Of a stretch of DNA of 64,000 bases, positions 51,061 to 61,170 are shown piece by piece. Position 1 is the first letter of the stretch. Every line of letters begins with the position of its first letter. This stretch comes from Brevundimonas diminuta ATCC 11568 (lineage in GTDB: Bacteria; Pseudomonadota; Alphaproteobacteria; Caulobacterales; Caulobacteraceae). Made by a program: the position numbers and the translations under genes. The notes under the pieces are model-generated. The model did no database searches and was not told the DNA's origin. It saw only the letters and a list, made by a program, of their open reading frames with translations. The DNA lies in assembly GCF_000204035.1 (NCBI RefSeq), contig NZ_GL883086.1, positions 402,288-466,287 of the forward strand, written 5' to 3'.

Positions 51061-52022
51061 CAGGCGGTCTTTCGGGCAGGGTTCGCGGCGCGTTCGCCGG
51101 TCCAGATGTGAACGGTCAGGCCTTCCGTGTCGGGCGGCAGGGCGATGGGCGCCGAGGGCGTCAGGCCCGCCCCGGTCAGCCATTCGCGGATTTCGGCGTC
51201 CGAGAAGCCCAGGCGGCGGTGCTGGTGCGCCTCGCGCAGGTGCTCGAAATTATGGGGCGCGAAGTCGACGATCAGCAGCTTGCCGCCCGGCATGACCAGA
51301 CGCGCGGCCTCGGCCACGGCGGCGGCCGGATCGGCGAGGTAGTGCAGCACCTGATGGACGATCACCAGATCGGCGCTTTCGTGCGGCAGGCGGGTCGAGA
51401 AGATGTCGCCGTGGCGCAGCTCGACCTTGTCCAGCCCGGCCTTGGAGACGTTGGCGCGGGCGATGTTCAGCATGTTCTGCGACAGGTCGAGGCCGACCGA
51501 CATCTTCGCCTGTTTGCCGAACAGGGTCAGCATCCGGCCCGAGCCGGTGCCCAGATCGACCACGCGTTCGAACGGGCCGGATCCGGCCGCGCGTGCGACC
51601 GCCGCCTCGACCGCGCTTTCGCAGACATAGAGGCTGCGTATCTGGTCCCACTGGGGCGCGATCTGTTCGAAATAGCGGGCGGCGTCGATGGCGCGCTCCT
51701 TGCGCACCTCGTCCAGACGGCGATGGTCAGCCTCGCCTTCGCCGTCGTCCAGAAGGTCCAGAACGGTGTCGATCAGACGCCGCGACAGGGCGTCGTGCGA
51801 CAGGCGGTAGAAGACGCGCGCGCCATCGGGGAAACGCTCGATCAGACCCGCGTCAGCCATCAGCTTCAGATGGCGCGAGACACGCGGCTGGCTCTGGTCC
51901 AGAACACGCGACAGCTCCATCACCGACAGCTCTTCCGCAGCCAGCAGGGACAGGACGCGCAGGCGGGTCGGTTCGCCGGCGGCGCGCAGGGCTTCTACAG
52001 TCTGGTCAGCGGTCAGTGTCAT
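51060..52022 (-). CDS. ArsR-family regulator fused to SAM-dependent methyltransferase (SahR-like)
   Basis: The 320-residue protein has an ArsR winged HTH (about 1-90, LRVLSLLAAEELSVMELSRV, then QSQPRVSRHLKLMADAGLI) and a class I methyltransferase domain (about 130-250: VVDLGTGSGRMLTLF, GLDLSQNMLNIAR, HGDIFSTRL). Regulators of this build (SahR/SamR group) sense S-adenosylhomocysteine or SAM and control methionine genes. It heads the metF-metH operon and has a strong palindrome in its own promoter, fitting autoregulation. Which ligand it senses is inferred. Confidence 0.9.
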   Translation of the reverse strand: MTLTADQTVEALRAAGEPTRLRVLSLLAAEELSVMELSRVLDQSQPRVSRHLKLMADAGLIERFPDGARVFYRLSHDALSRRLIDTVLDLLDDGEGEADHRRLDEVRKERAIDAARYFEQIAPQWDQIRSLYVCESAVEAAVARAAGSGPFERVVDLGTGSGRMLTLFGKQAKMSVGLDLSQNMLNIARANVSKAGLDKVELRHGDIFSTRLPHESADLVIVHQVLHYLADPAAAVAEAARLVMPGGKLLIVDFAPHNFEHLREAHQHRRLGFSDAEIREWLTGAGLTPSAPIALPPDTEGLTVHIWTGERAANPARKTA

Positions 52023-52026
52023 GGGT

Positions 52027-52048
52027 CGTATAAAGATATCCTTATACG
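52027..52048. promoter_or_regulatory. operator palindrome of the SahR-like regulator
   Basis: CGTATAA-A-GATATC-C-TTATACG is a 22-bp palindrome with a single mismatched pair, 4 bp upstream of the regulator start codon at 52022. ATAAAGATATCTTTAT-like sites are known for ArsR-type methionine regulators of this group. It likely mediates autoregulation of the regulator-metF-metH operon. Confidence 0.75.
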
Positions 52049-52158
52049 CTTATGCAAGCAAAATCTGGTCGCACGCGTCTTCTATCCGCGTAATGCAGGC
52101 ACGGATCGTTCTTTGCTTGTCTGGAATGGGGGGCGAGACGGCCCCGAGGCGCGGAATT

Positions 52159-53088
52159 TCAGTCTGCGACAGGCGTCTTTAGCGGTTCATCGGCAAAGTG
52201 GGCCGAGAGATTCTGCAGAAGCAGCATCAGCATCCCCTGCACCGCTTCGGTCGTGGCACCGCCGGTATGGGGCGTCAGGACGGTGTTGGGCACGCCCGCC
52301 CAACGCGCGGCTTCGGTCGGCTCCTGGGCGAAGACGTCCAGCGCGGCGCCGCCCAGTCGGCCGTCCTTCAGCGCGGCGATGACGGCGTCCTCATCGACCA
52401 ATTGCCCGCGCGCGACGTTGACCAGCAGGCCCGACGGGCCAAGCGCCTCGATCACTTCGGCCGAGATGAGCCCCCGATTGTTCTCATCCGCGCGACAGGC
52501 GACGACGAGAATGTCGGAACCTTGGGCGAGGTCGATCAAGGTGTCGGTGCGAGGCCAGCTTGCGTCCTTCTCGCGCGGGCCCCACCAGCGGACGTCCATC
52601 CGCATGACGTCGGCGCGTCTCGCCACAGCCTCGCCGATATGGCCCAGACCGACGATCCCCAGTCTCTGACCACTCAAGGAGGTGGTGATGCTGCGTGTGG
52701 AGAGGCTCCACCCGCCCGCGCGGAGCGTGCGGTCGCCCTCGGCGATCTGGCGGCGCGCGGCCAGGATCAGGCCGATGGCGTGGTCGGCCACGTCTTCGTG
52801 GTTCACGCCGGGGGCATGGGTGACGGGCAGACCGCGCGCGCGGCACCATTCGACGTCGATGCCGTCATAACCCGCCGTGAAGCAGGCGATCAGCGACAGA
52901 TTGGGCAGGCGTTCGATCAGGCTCTTGTCCAGTTCGAACTCGCCCGCGACGATCAGAGCGCGGATATCATGGGCGGCCTCGATCGGCGGGCCTTCCCAGA
53001 AGCGATAGACGTCGTAGGCGCCTTCCAGGAAGGCGCTCAGCGGGGCCAGATGCCGCTGCATGATCAGGACGGCGGGACGCTGGGTCAT
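52159..53088 (-). CDS. D-isomer-specific 2-hydroxyacid dehydrogenase
   Basis: The 309-residue NAD(P)-dependent enzyme has the dinucleotide loop IVGLGHIGEAVARRA (about 145-160), the substrate Arg in VVACRADENN, the Glu in DVFAQEP and the catalytic His in TPHTGGAT. It belongs to the glyoxylate/hydroxypyruvate reductase-like branch; the exact acid is unknown. It stands alone, upstream of the methionine operon on the same strand with 136 bp between, where the operator of the next gene lies. Confidence 0.93.
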   Translation of the reverse strand: MTQRPAVLIMQRHLAPLSAFLEGAYDVYRFWEGPPIEAAHDIRALIVAGEFELDKSLIERLPNLSLIACFTAGYDGIDVEWCRARGLPVTHAPGVNHEDVADHAIGLILAARRQIAEGDRTLRAGGWSLSTRSITTSLSGQRLGIVGLGHIGEAVARRADVMRMDVRWWGPREKDASWPRTDTLIDLAQGSDILVVACRADENNRGLISAEVIEALGPSGLLVNVARGQLVDEDAVIAALKDGRLGGAALDVFAQEPTEAARWAGVPNTVLTPHTGGATTEAVQGMLMLLLQNLSAHFADEPLKTPVAD

Positions 53089-53136
53089 GGGGACAGACTA
53101 TCCCGCTTTCGCTGGAGCGCCAGCCTTCTCATTCAT

Positions 53137-53166
53137 CGCTCATCCCGGCGGACGCCGGGATGAGCG
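53137..53166. repeat. palindromic GGGATGAGCGG element
   Basis: CGCTCATCCCGGC and GCCGGGATGAGCG form a 13-bp stem with a GGAC loop. The half GGGATGAGCGG also occurs at 3847-3857 and 27311-27321 in other intergenic gaps. It looks like a short interspersed palindrome, not a T-tract terminator. Confidence 0.55.
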
Positions 53167-53181
53167 GAAGAGGGGGCATAG

Positions 53182-53212
53182 AAAAACGGCCCCCCGATCG
53201 CTCGGAGGGCCG
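53182..53212 (-). terminator. terminator of ettA
   Basis: On the minus strand a GC-rich stem (CGGCCCTCC/GGGGGGCCG with two G-T pairs) is followed by TTTTTC. It lies 22 bp after the ettA stop codon. Confidence 0.8.
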
Positions 53213-53233
53213 CTTGTCATCTTGTCCGTTCGA

Positions 53234-54901
53234 TCAGCGACCGAACTTCTGGTGCTGGATGCGCTTCGGAATGATGCTGTCGGCGCCCAGGCGGCGCATC
53301 TTGTCCTGTTCATAGGCTTCGAAGTTGCCCTCGAACCATTCCACGTGGCCGTCGCCTTCGAAGGCGAGGATGTGGGTGGCCAGACGGTCCAGGAACCAGC
53401 GGTCGTGGCTGATGACCACGGCGCAGCCGGCGAACTCTTCCAGAGCCTCTTCGAGGTTCTGCAGGGTTTCGATGTCCAGGTCGTTGGTCGGTTCGTCGAG
53501 CAGGATCAGGTTGCCGCCGGTGGCCAGGGTCTTGGCCAGGTGGACGCGGTTGCGCTCACCGCCCGACAGTTGGCCGACCTTCTTCTGCTGGTCGCCGCCC
53601 TTGAAGTTGAAGCTGCCGACATAGGCGCGAGTGTTAATCTCGCGCTTGCCGACCATCATGATGTCGGTGCCGCCCGAGATGGCCTGCCAGATGGTGTCGT
53701 CCGGCTTCAGGTCGTCGCGCGACTGATCGACGTAGGCCAGCTTGACCGTTTCGCCGACCTTGATTGTGCCGCCGTCAGGGGTTTCCTGGCCGGTGATCAG
53801 CTTGAACATGGTCGACTTGCCGGCGCCGTTGGGGCCGATGACGCCGACGATGCCGTTGGGCGGCAGCTTGAAGGTCAGGTTGTCGAACAGAAGCTTGTCG
53901 CCATAGGACTTCTTCAGGCCGTCGACTTCCAGCACGACGTTGCCCAGGCGCGGGCCGGGCGGGATCTGGATGACGGCGAAGGATTGGGCCTGACGCGAAT
54001 TTTCCTGCTCGGCGACCATCTTCTCATAGGCGGCCAGACGGGCCTTGGACTTGGCCTGACGGGCCTTAGCGCCCGAGCGGACCCATTCCAGTTCGCGGGT
54101 GAGGGCGCGTTGGCGAGCTTCGGATTCCGACTGTTCCTGCACGACGCGCTTCTGCTTGGCTTCCAGCCACGACGAGTAGTTGCCCTCGTGCGGGTGGCCC
54201 TTGCCGCGGTCCAGCTCCAGCGTCCATTTCGTGACCTGATCCAGGAAGTAGCGGTCGTGGGTCACCAGGATGACGCAGCCGGGGAAGTTCTCCAGGTGGT
54301 GCTGCAGCCAGGCGACGGATTCGGCGTCCAGGTGGTTGGTCGGTTCGTCCATCAGCAGCATGTCGGGCTTCGACAGCAGCAGGCGGGCCAGGGCCACGCG
54401 GCGCTTTTCACCGCCGGACAGGTTGGTGACTTCCCAGTCGTCGGGCGGGCAGCGCAGGGCGCCCATGGCCTGGTCGATGCGGCTGTCGATGTCCCAGACG
54501 TCGCCGGCGTCGATCTTCTCCTGGAGGGCGGTCATCTCCTCCATCAGTTCGTCGGTGTAGTTTTCGCCCAGTTCGGCGGCGACTTCGTTGAAGCGGTTGA
54601 CCCACTGCTTCTCTTCGCACCAGGCCTCGACGTTCTGGCGCACGTTCAGCGCCGGATCGAGGTGGGGCTCCTGTTCCAGGTAGCCGCGCTTGACGCCGTC
54701 GGCGGCGCGGGCCTCGCCCTGAAACTCGCTGTCCAGGCCGGCCATGATCTTCAGCAGGGTGGATTTACCCGAGCCGTTGACCCCGACAACGCCGATCTTG
54801 GCGTCGTTGTAGAAGCTCAGCCAGATGTTCTCGAAGATCTTTTTGCCGCCGGGGAAGGTCTTGGTCAGACCCTGCATCTGGAAGATATATTGCTGCGCCA
54901 T
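53234..54901 (-). CDS. ettA: energy-dependent translational throttle protein EttA (ABC-F)
   Basis: The 555-residue ABC-F protein has two ATPase domains: Walker A GVVGVNGSGKST and GVIGPNGAGKST, signatures NLSGGEKRRVALARLL and LSGGERNRVHLAKTLA, Walker B MLLMDEPTNHLDAES and LILLDEPTNDLDIET. No membrane helices are present. The inter-domain linker (about 255-300) matches the P-site tRNA interaction motif region. EttA binds the ribosome E-site and tunes initiation to energy state. It is monocistronic with a terminator. Full family length. Confidence 0.96.
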   Translation of the reverse strand: MAQQYIFQMQGLTKTFPGGKKIFENIWLSFYNDAKIGVVGVNGSGKSTLLKIMAGLDSEFQGEARAADGVKRGYLEQEPHLDPALNVRQNVEAWCEEKQWVNRFNEVAAELGENYTDELMEEMTALQEKIDAGDVWDIDSRIDQAMGALRCPPDDWEVTNLSGGEKRRVALARLLLSKPDMLLMDEPTNHLDAESVAWLQHHLENFPGCVILVTHDRYFLDQVTKWTLELDRGKGHPHEGNYSSWLEAKQKRVVQEQSESEARQRALTRELEWVRSGAKARQAKSKARLAAYEKMVAEQENSRQAQSFAVIQIPPGPRLGNVVLEVDGLKKSYGDKLLFDNLTFKLPPNGIVGVIGPNGAGKSTMFKLITGQETPDGGTIKVGETVKLAYVDQSRDDLKPDDTIWQAISGGTDIMMVGKREINTRAYVGSFNFKGGDQQKKVGQLSGGERNRVHLAKTLATGGNLILLDEPTNDLDIETLQNLEEALEEFAGCAVVISHDRWFLDRLATHILAFEGDGHVEWFEGNFEAYEQDKMRRLGADSIIPKRIQHQKFGR

Positions 54902-55014
54902 GCGTCGCGTCGCGCCCTTGATTCAGTGCGGATGGGGAAGTTGACGGGGGATGTAGCGATCCCGACGCCTTTGGGCAAATCTTCGGATAGGCGCGCGGCT
55001 TTTCGGAGGCGGTC

Positions 55015-55944
55015 TCAGCGGGCGGGAAGCACGGCCTCAAGAGCGCGCGTGAAGCCGACGGGGGCGACGGTCAGGTGGTCTTCGTCCTCCAGCACTACGG
55101 AGCTGACTTTCAGACCGGGATAGCCGCGCGATTCCAGGTTGCGGTGCAGAGCCTGCATGTCGCCGACCATGTCGGCCTCGCTGTTGCGGCGTGTCGGGCC
55201 GGGCTTCTCGTGACCGCCCACATACATGAAGACCTGGGCGTTCAGGTCGCGATGGTTGCGGGCGTAGTCGGCCTCGACCCCCATCATGTAGCCCTTGTCG
55301 TACCAGAGCGACGGACTGCCCAGGACATAGGACTGGAACATCGCCGGGTCGCTGAACAGGATCTGCGCGCCCAGCAGGCCGCCGTAGGAATGGCCCAGCA
55401 GCACGCGGCGCGACGGATCGGCGCGGAACGTCTTCTCGATGAAAGGCAGGGCCTGGGTCTTCAGATAGGTCTGATAGGCCGCGCCGCCGCCATGCACGGC
55501 GGCGCCTGAACTGCGCGGACCGTTGGGGGTCGGGGTGTAGTCGCGGCGGCGGCTGTCGGCGCCCTTGTCGCCCTCGGCGTAGGACAGGCCGACCAGGATG
55601 AACTCCTGCACGACCGGTCCCTCCAGATTCACCCGCCTGGCGATCTGGCGGATGATGGGGAAGGCGTAGTCCGCGTCGGTGACATAGAGCGTGGGATAGC
55701 GGCGGCCGGGGTTGGCTTCATAGCCGGCGGGCAGGCTGACGAAGACCTGATAGTTCCGCCCGGACACGGGATCGGGCACGCTCCAGACCTGGGTGCCGGT
55801 CAGCACATAGGGGGCGCCTTCGGTCGCGAGGGCGGGATCAGGGGCAGGGGCCGTTCGCGCATCCGCCTTTTCGCCGCATGCGCCCAGAAGCAGGGCGCCC
55901 GTCGTGAACATGGCGATCGCCGCCGCCGCGCTGAAAACCCGCAT
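55015..55944 (-). CDS. lipoprotein alpha/beta hydrolase (esterase-D/IroE-like)
   Basis: The 309-residue protein has a lipobox signal (MRVFSAAAAIAMFTTGALLL, cleavage before Cys in LLGACGE) and an esterase-D domain: VSLPAGYEANPGRRYPTLYV, the nucleophile Ser in LLGHSYGGLLGAQILF and a His in EDEDHLTVAP near the end. Related enzymes hydrolyse siderophore or acyl esters. ATG 55944 is chosen because it begins the signal peptide; the open frame continues upstream without one. The substrate is unknown. Confidence 0.88.
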   Translation of the reverse strand: MRVFSAAAAIAMFTTGALLLGACGEKADARTAPAPDPALATEGAPYVLTGTQVWSVPDPVSGRNYQVFVSLPAGYEANPGRRYPTLYVTDADYAFPIIRQIARRVNLEGPVVQEFILVGLSYAEGDKGADSRRRDYTPTPNGPRSSGAAVHGGGAAYQTYLKTQALPFIEKTFRADPSRRVLLGHSYGGLLGAQILFSDPAMFQSYVLGSPSLWYDKGYMMGVEADYARNHRDLNAQVFMYVGGHEKPGPTRRNSEADMVGDMQALHRNLESRGYPGLKVSSVVLEDEDHLTVAPVGFTRALEAVLPAR

Positions 55945-56015
55945 CCATTCCCTCCAAAGCTTCGCCGTTGACGCAAGGTTCGGGGCAAATGCGGCGAGGG
56001 AAGGGCGAGCCGGCG

Positions 56016-56627
56016 TCAGGCGTAGTTGAAGCTGATCGAGATGCGTTGTTCTTCGGCGCGATTGGCGGGCACCTCGTGGCGCAGCCAGCTTTCCCACATC
56101 AGCACCGTGCCGGGCGCGGGCTTCAGATAGACGAAGGGCTGCTCGGCCTCGCCGGCGGCGGCGGTCAGGCCGGGGCGGGCCATCATCATGACCAGGCGCG
56201 GGTCTTCGATCTTCAGCGAAGAGGCGCCGTCGGGCACGTGGATGTAGAGGGTGCCGGACAGCACGGCGTGCGGGTGGATGTGGCCGGTGTGGCCCCCGCC
56301 GGGCATCAGGACGTTGACCCACAGATTGTCGAGCCGCAGCTTCTTGGCCAGGTCGAAATGCAGGCTCTCGGCGAAGCTCGCCGCGTGCTTGTCCAGCAGC
56401 TTCTTCAGCTCGGCGAACTCGGGAAACCGCTGCGGCAGGTCGTTGATCGAGCCGTAGGAGGTGTAGCCCGGATAGTGGTTGGCCCGGCACCACTCGATCC
56501 CGGCCTCGTCCTCCTCGGCCATGACCAGGCAAAGGTCGAGCAGTTCCTCATGCAGTTCCGCCCAGCCGCGCGAAGAGGCGAGGGAGGCGTCATAGACCTG
56601 GGTGGCGAAGAGGGATCGCAAGGACAT
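56016..56627 (-). CDS. TIGR02466-type putative 2OG-Fe(II) oxygenase
   Basis: The 203-residue protein has the pattern of the TIGR02466 family: MSLRSLFATQVYDASLASSR, NVLMPGGGHTGHIHPHAVL with metal-type histidines, LSGTLYIHVPDGASSL, ESWLRHEVPANRAEEQRISISFNYA at the end. The His-x-His and the distal His/Arg fit a jelly-roll Fe(II)/2-oxoglutarate oxygenase, but no substrate is known. Start ATG 56627 drops an upstream frame that runs into a palindromic repeat. Confidence 0.85.
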   Translation of the reverse strand: MSLRSLFATQVYDASLASSRGWAELHEELLDLCLVMAEEDEAGIEWCRANHYPGYTSYGSINDLPQRFPEFAELKKLLDKHAASFAESLHFDLAKKLRLDNLWVNVLMPGGGHTGHIHPHAVLSGTLYIHVPDGASSLKIEDPRLVMMMARPGLTAAAGEAEQPFVYLKPAPGTVLMWESWLRHEVPANRAEEQRISISFNYA

Positions 56628-56641
56628 GGGAGGTGCAATAG

Positions 56642-56788
56642 CCCTTCTCCCCTTGTGGGAGAAGGTGGCCGAGCGGAGCGAGGTCGGATGAGGGGTTTCG
56701 CCGCGCCCATGCAGGCATCGATTTAAGGTCGCGCAACCCCTCATCCGTCATGCTTCGCATGCCACCTTCTCCCACAAGGGGAGAAGGG
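56642..56788. repeat. 147-bp palindromic interspersed repeat with 28-bp terminal inverted repeats
   Basis: The first and last 28 bases are exact inverted copies (starting CCCTTCTCCCCTTGTGGG), and each end can fold by itself (CCTTCTCCCC/TGGGAGAAGG). Inside lie GCGGAGCGAGG and CTCATCCG segments also arranged as inverted halves. Such elements are frequent in alphaproteobacterial intergenic gaps and resemble small MITE or REP families. It holds no ORF and lies between two minus-strand genes. Confidence 0.85.
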
Positions 56789-56802
56789 TGAGAAAGCCGG
56801 TT

Positions 56803-57573
56803 CTAGAAGCCCAGACTCGCCTCGCCGCGCAGGATCGCTTCGGCCTGCGGGCTGTGCTTGGCGCCGTCGCGGTCATGCAGGATCAGGGGCGGCAGCAAGC
56901 GCAAGGGCGCCTTGCCGGTCTTGATGGCCTGGACCAGCACGCGCTTGGCGGGTTGATCGGCGTAGGGGTGGATCGGGCGGACGGCGAAGGAGCCCGCCTT
57001 GGGCGCCAGCAGGCTCAGGATGTCGGCGAGGCGGTCGGCGCGGTGGATGATGACGATGCGTCCGCCCTCGCGCACCGCCTTCAGCAGAAAGCCCGCCCAG
57101 GCGGTCAGTCCGTCGTCGGCCATCCAGGCGCCGAGCTTGCCCTCGGCGGGCGCACGCAGGGCGCCGGGGTCGTCGAAGAAGGGCGGATTGCTGACCGCCC
57201 AGTCGAACGGCGACAGGTCGAGGGCGCGAAAACCCCGCGCCACGTCGCCCTCCACGATCGTGGTGCGCGCTTCGGCGTTGTTCAGTTCGGCATTCTGACG
57301 CGCGAGGGCGGCGGCGGCGGCATCGCGCTCCAGCCCGGTCAGCAGGACGCCGGGGCGTCGGGCGGCGATCTGCATCAGGACGGCGCCCGCGCCGCAGCCC
57401 GCTTCGATCAGTCGTTCGCCGGGGCGCGCCTCGACGGCGGCGGCCAGCAGGGCGGCGTCCATGCCCGCGCGATAACCCTTGGTCGGTTGGCGCAAGCGGA
57501 TGCGTCCGCCCAGAAAGGCGGATTCGGCCACATCTGCGGCGACAGTAAGGGATGACTCGGCTTGACCCATCAT
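56803..57573 (-). CDS. TrmN6-like tRNA/SAM methyltransferase
   Basis: The 256-residue protein has a class I methyltransferase fold with RLIEAGCGAGAVLMQIAAR (SAM loop), GLERDAAAAALARQNAE and the catalytic-type NPPF in WAVSNPPFFDDPG, which marks N6-adenine methyltransferases. It resembles TrmN6/YfiC that modifies A37 of tRNA-Val. RIRLRQPTKGYRAGMDAALL at the N-terminus is typical of the family. Start ATG 57573 (or 57570) is used. The substrate is inferred. Confidence 0.88.
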   Translation of the reverse strand: MMGQAESSLTVAADVAESAFLGGRIRLRQPTKGYRAGMDAALLAAAVEARPGERLIEAGCGAGAVLMQIAARRPGVLLTGLERDAAAAALARQNAELNNAEARTTIVEGDVARGFRALDLSPFDWAVSNPPFFDDPGALRAPAEGKLGAWMADDGLTAWAGFLLKAVREGGRIVIIHRADRLADILSLLAPKAGSFAVRPIHPYADQPAKRVLVQAIKTGKAPLRLLPPLILHDRDGAKHSPQAEAILRGEASLGF

Positions 57574-57673
57574 AGCGCCGCCACCATTGTGCGCCGCATC
57601 GCGTCCGGGCAAGCGGATGCGTGTGAATTTCGGGCGAATCTCCCCCTTCGCCCCTGTGCTGAAAGAGATTTCC

Positions 57674-58690
57674 GTGGACGCAGCTCTCGCCGTCGCTCCC
57701 CGTCCCAAGGGTGATGTGGACGCCCTGGTTCATCTGGCCAAGGACGACATGGCGGCGGTCGACGCCCTGATCATCGCGCGGATGCAGTCCGACGTGCCGG
57801 TGATCCCCCTGCTGGCCGAGCACCTGGTGTCGGCGGGCGGCAAGCGTCTGCGCCCGCTGCTGACCGTGGCCGCGGCGCGCGCGATCGGTCAGACGGGCGC
57901 CATCGACGGCCCCAAGAAGCTGGCCGCCTCAGTCGAGTTCATCCACACCGCCACCCTGCTGCACGACGACATCGTCGACGGCTCGGAAATGCGCCGGGGC
58001 AAGGTCGCGGCGCACCTGATCTGGGGTTCGGCCTCGTCGGTGCTGGTCGGCGACTTCCTGTTCGCCCGCGCGTTCGAGTTGATGGTCGAGACCGATTCCC
58101 TGCGTGCTCTGGGCATTCTGGCGCGAGCCTCGGCCGTGATCGCCGAGGGTGAGGTGCTGCAACTGACGCGCGCTCACGATCTGAACCTGGACCTCGACAC
58201 CTATCTGCAGATCATCCGCGCCAAGACGGCCGAGCTGTTCGCCGCCGCCGCCGAATCCGGCGCGGTCGGGGCGGGTGCGACGGACGAGCAGGTCGCGGCT
58301 CTGCGCGACTACGGCATGGCGCTGGGCATCGCCTTCCAGCTGGCGGACGACGCCTTGGACTACGGCGGCGCGACCGAGACCCTGGGCAAGAACGCGGGCG
58401 ACGACTTCAACGAGGGCAAGGCCACCCTGCCGCTGCTGCTGGCCGTTCAGCGCACTAAGGGGACCGAAGACCTGTTCTGGGATCGGGTCATCACCAAGGG
58501 CGACCGCAAGCCCGAGGATTTCGACCGCGCGCGGCAGTTGATCGTCGCCAGCGGCGCGGTCGAGGCCACGCTCGATACGGCGTCGGAGTACGCCGACCGG
58601 GCCAAGACGGCCTTGCAGGTTCTGCCCGCCGGGCCGTGGCGCTCGGCGCTGGAAGCCCTGGCCGACTTCGCCGTCAGCCGGGCGATGTGA
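57674..58690 (+). CDS. ispB: polyprenyl diphosphate synthase (IspB-type)
   Basis: The 338-residue long-chain isoprenyl diphosphate synthase builds the side chain of ubiquinone. Both Asp-rich motifs are present: LLHDDIVDGSEMRRGK and LADDALDYGG, plus GGKRLRPLL near residue 55. GTG 57674 has AAAGAGA about eight bases upstream; ATG 57617 would add 19 residues and is possible. It is divergent from the methyltransferase gene and coupled (TGATG) to the next gene. Chain length cannot be told from sequence by eye. Confidence 0.93.
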   Translation: MDAALAVAPRPKGDVDALVHLAKDDMAAVDALIIARMQSDVPVIPLLAEHLVSAGGKRLRPLLTVAAARAIGQTGAIDGPKKLAASVEFIHTATLLHDDIVDGSEMRRGKVAAHLIWGSASSVLVGDFLFARAFELMVETDSLRALGILARASAVIAEGEVLQLTRAHDLNLDLDTYLQIIRAKTAELFAAAAESGAVGAGATDEQVAALRDYGMALGIAFQLADDALDYGGATETLGKNAGDDFNEGKATLPLLLAVQRTKGTEDLFWDRVITKGDRKPEDFDRARQLIVASGAVEATLDTASEYADRAKTALQVLPAGPWRSALEALADFAVSRAM

Positions 58691-59103
58691 TGCTGGCGGC
58701 GCTGCTCGTCGCGGGGCAACTGGCCGCGCAGGAGCCGCCGCGCTTCCTCATGCCGCAAAGGCCGGGGGACGGTTTGAAGGCCGAGCTGTTCCGTTTGGAG
58801 CCGGGCGATCCCGGCGGTCAGGCGCGCGCCCTGCTGGGCGAGGCGATGACGCGGGACGACGCCGAACTGGTGGTGCGCCCCGTGCCGCCGATCATCATGC
58901 TGTATCGCGAGGGCAGCCTGCCGGACGGCCCGATCGTGCTCTACGCCGGGCCTGAGGTGGAGGGCGAGCCGGACGCCGCCTGCCGTCTATCACGCCTTCC
59001 TGACGGAGAGATCGACAACTCGGAGCGTGCGCTGGCGTGGTGCGCGGGGTTCATCCTGAAAACGGCGCCGACGTTGAACATTCCGCCGGCGCCGGTTCAC
59101 TGA
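58690..59103 (+). CDS. exported protein of unknown function downstream of ispB
   Basis: The 137-residue protein has a short signal peptide (MLAALLVAGQLAAQ, cleavage near residue 14) and a soluble mature part with AELVVRPVPPIIMLYREGS and two Cys (AACRL, AWCAGF) that may pair. Its ATG overlaps the ispB stop (TGATG), so it is expressed with it. No family is recognised, and it may be an Alphaproteobacteria-specific periplasmic protein. Confidence 0.7.
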   Translation: MLAALLVAGQLAAQEPPRFLMPQRPGDGLKAELFRLEPGDPGGQARALLGEAMTRDDAELVVRPVPPIIMLYREGSLPDGPIVLYAGPEVEGEPDAACRLSRLPDGEIDNSERALAWCAGFILKTAPTLNIPPAPVH

Positions 59104-59107
59104 AGGC

Positions 59108-60409
<1,302 letters not shown>

Positions 60410-60434
60410 TCAAAAGGCGATTTGGGCGAAATTT

Positions 60435-61157
60435 ATGCGGCGGGTCGTCGATTTTCTGCTGAATATGGAGGCCAAGCGGTGGCGCACCCTGGCCGTGACC
60501 CTGCTGCTGCTGGCGGGAATCATCGCCCTGTTCGCCTTGGGCAAGACGCAACTGGCGTTGGGGGCGGAGGACCGGCTGGAGCATTGGCTGGCCGGATATC
60601 GCATCGGCCCGTGGGGGCTGGCGGCGGCGGTGCTCGTCTTCACCTTGTCGGCTTTCATCGGCGTGCCGCAGTTCTTGTTGATCGCGGCCTGCGTCGTGGC
60701 CTTCGGACCGTGGTTCGGTTTTCTCTATAGTTGGATCGCCACGATCGCCTCGGCGGCCGTCACCTATTGGCTGGGGCGCGGGCCGACCGCGCGCACGCTG
60801 GAACGCTACGGCGGCGGGACGGTCGAGCGCATCCGCAAATTCGTGGGCCGCAACGCCTTTTCGGCCAGCTTCATCATCCGCAACGTGCCCTCGGCGCCCT
60901 TCATCGTCGTGAACATGGCCTTTGGCGCGGTGCGCGCCTCCTTCCCGGCCTATCTGGCGGGGTGCGCCCTGGGGGTGCTGCCGAAGACGGCGCTGGTCGC
61001 CTTTTTCGGCGGGTCGTTCATGGCGGCGGTCAGCGGAGACGGCATCTGGACCTCGGTGATCCTGGCGGCCGTCGCGGGCGTTTGGCTTGTATTGATGCTG
61101 GCGGTGCGCGAGTGGGTGAAGCGCCGTGAGGCTGCACGCAGTCTGCAAGTGGATTGA
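60435..61157 (+). CDS. TVP38/TMEM64 (DedA-like) membrane protein
   Basis: The 240-residue integral protein has about five helices and the SNARE-associated core: FIGVPQFLLIAACVVAFGPWFG, AVTYWLGRG, FSASFIIRNVPSAPFIVVNM and GCALGVLPKTALVAFFGGS. Members of this fold are thought to move lipids or support membrane homeostasis. ATG 60435 is used; an earlier start adds 14 residues. A GST gene follows 13 bp downstream with its own Shine-Dalgarno. Confidence 0.88.
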   Translation: MRRVVDFLLNMEAKRWRTLAVTLLLLAGIIALFALGKTQLALGAEDRLEHWLAGYRIGPWGLAAAVLVFTLSAFIGVPQFLLIAACVVAFGPWFGFLYSWIATIASAAVTYWLGRGPTARTLERYGGGTVERIRKFVGRNAFSASFIIRNVPSAPFIVVNMAFGAVRASFPAYLAGCALGVLPKTALVAFFGGSFMAAVSGDGIWTSVILAAVAGVWLVLMLAVREWVKRREAARSLQVD

Positions 61158-61170
61158 TCGGAGAACGACG

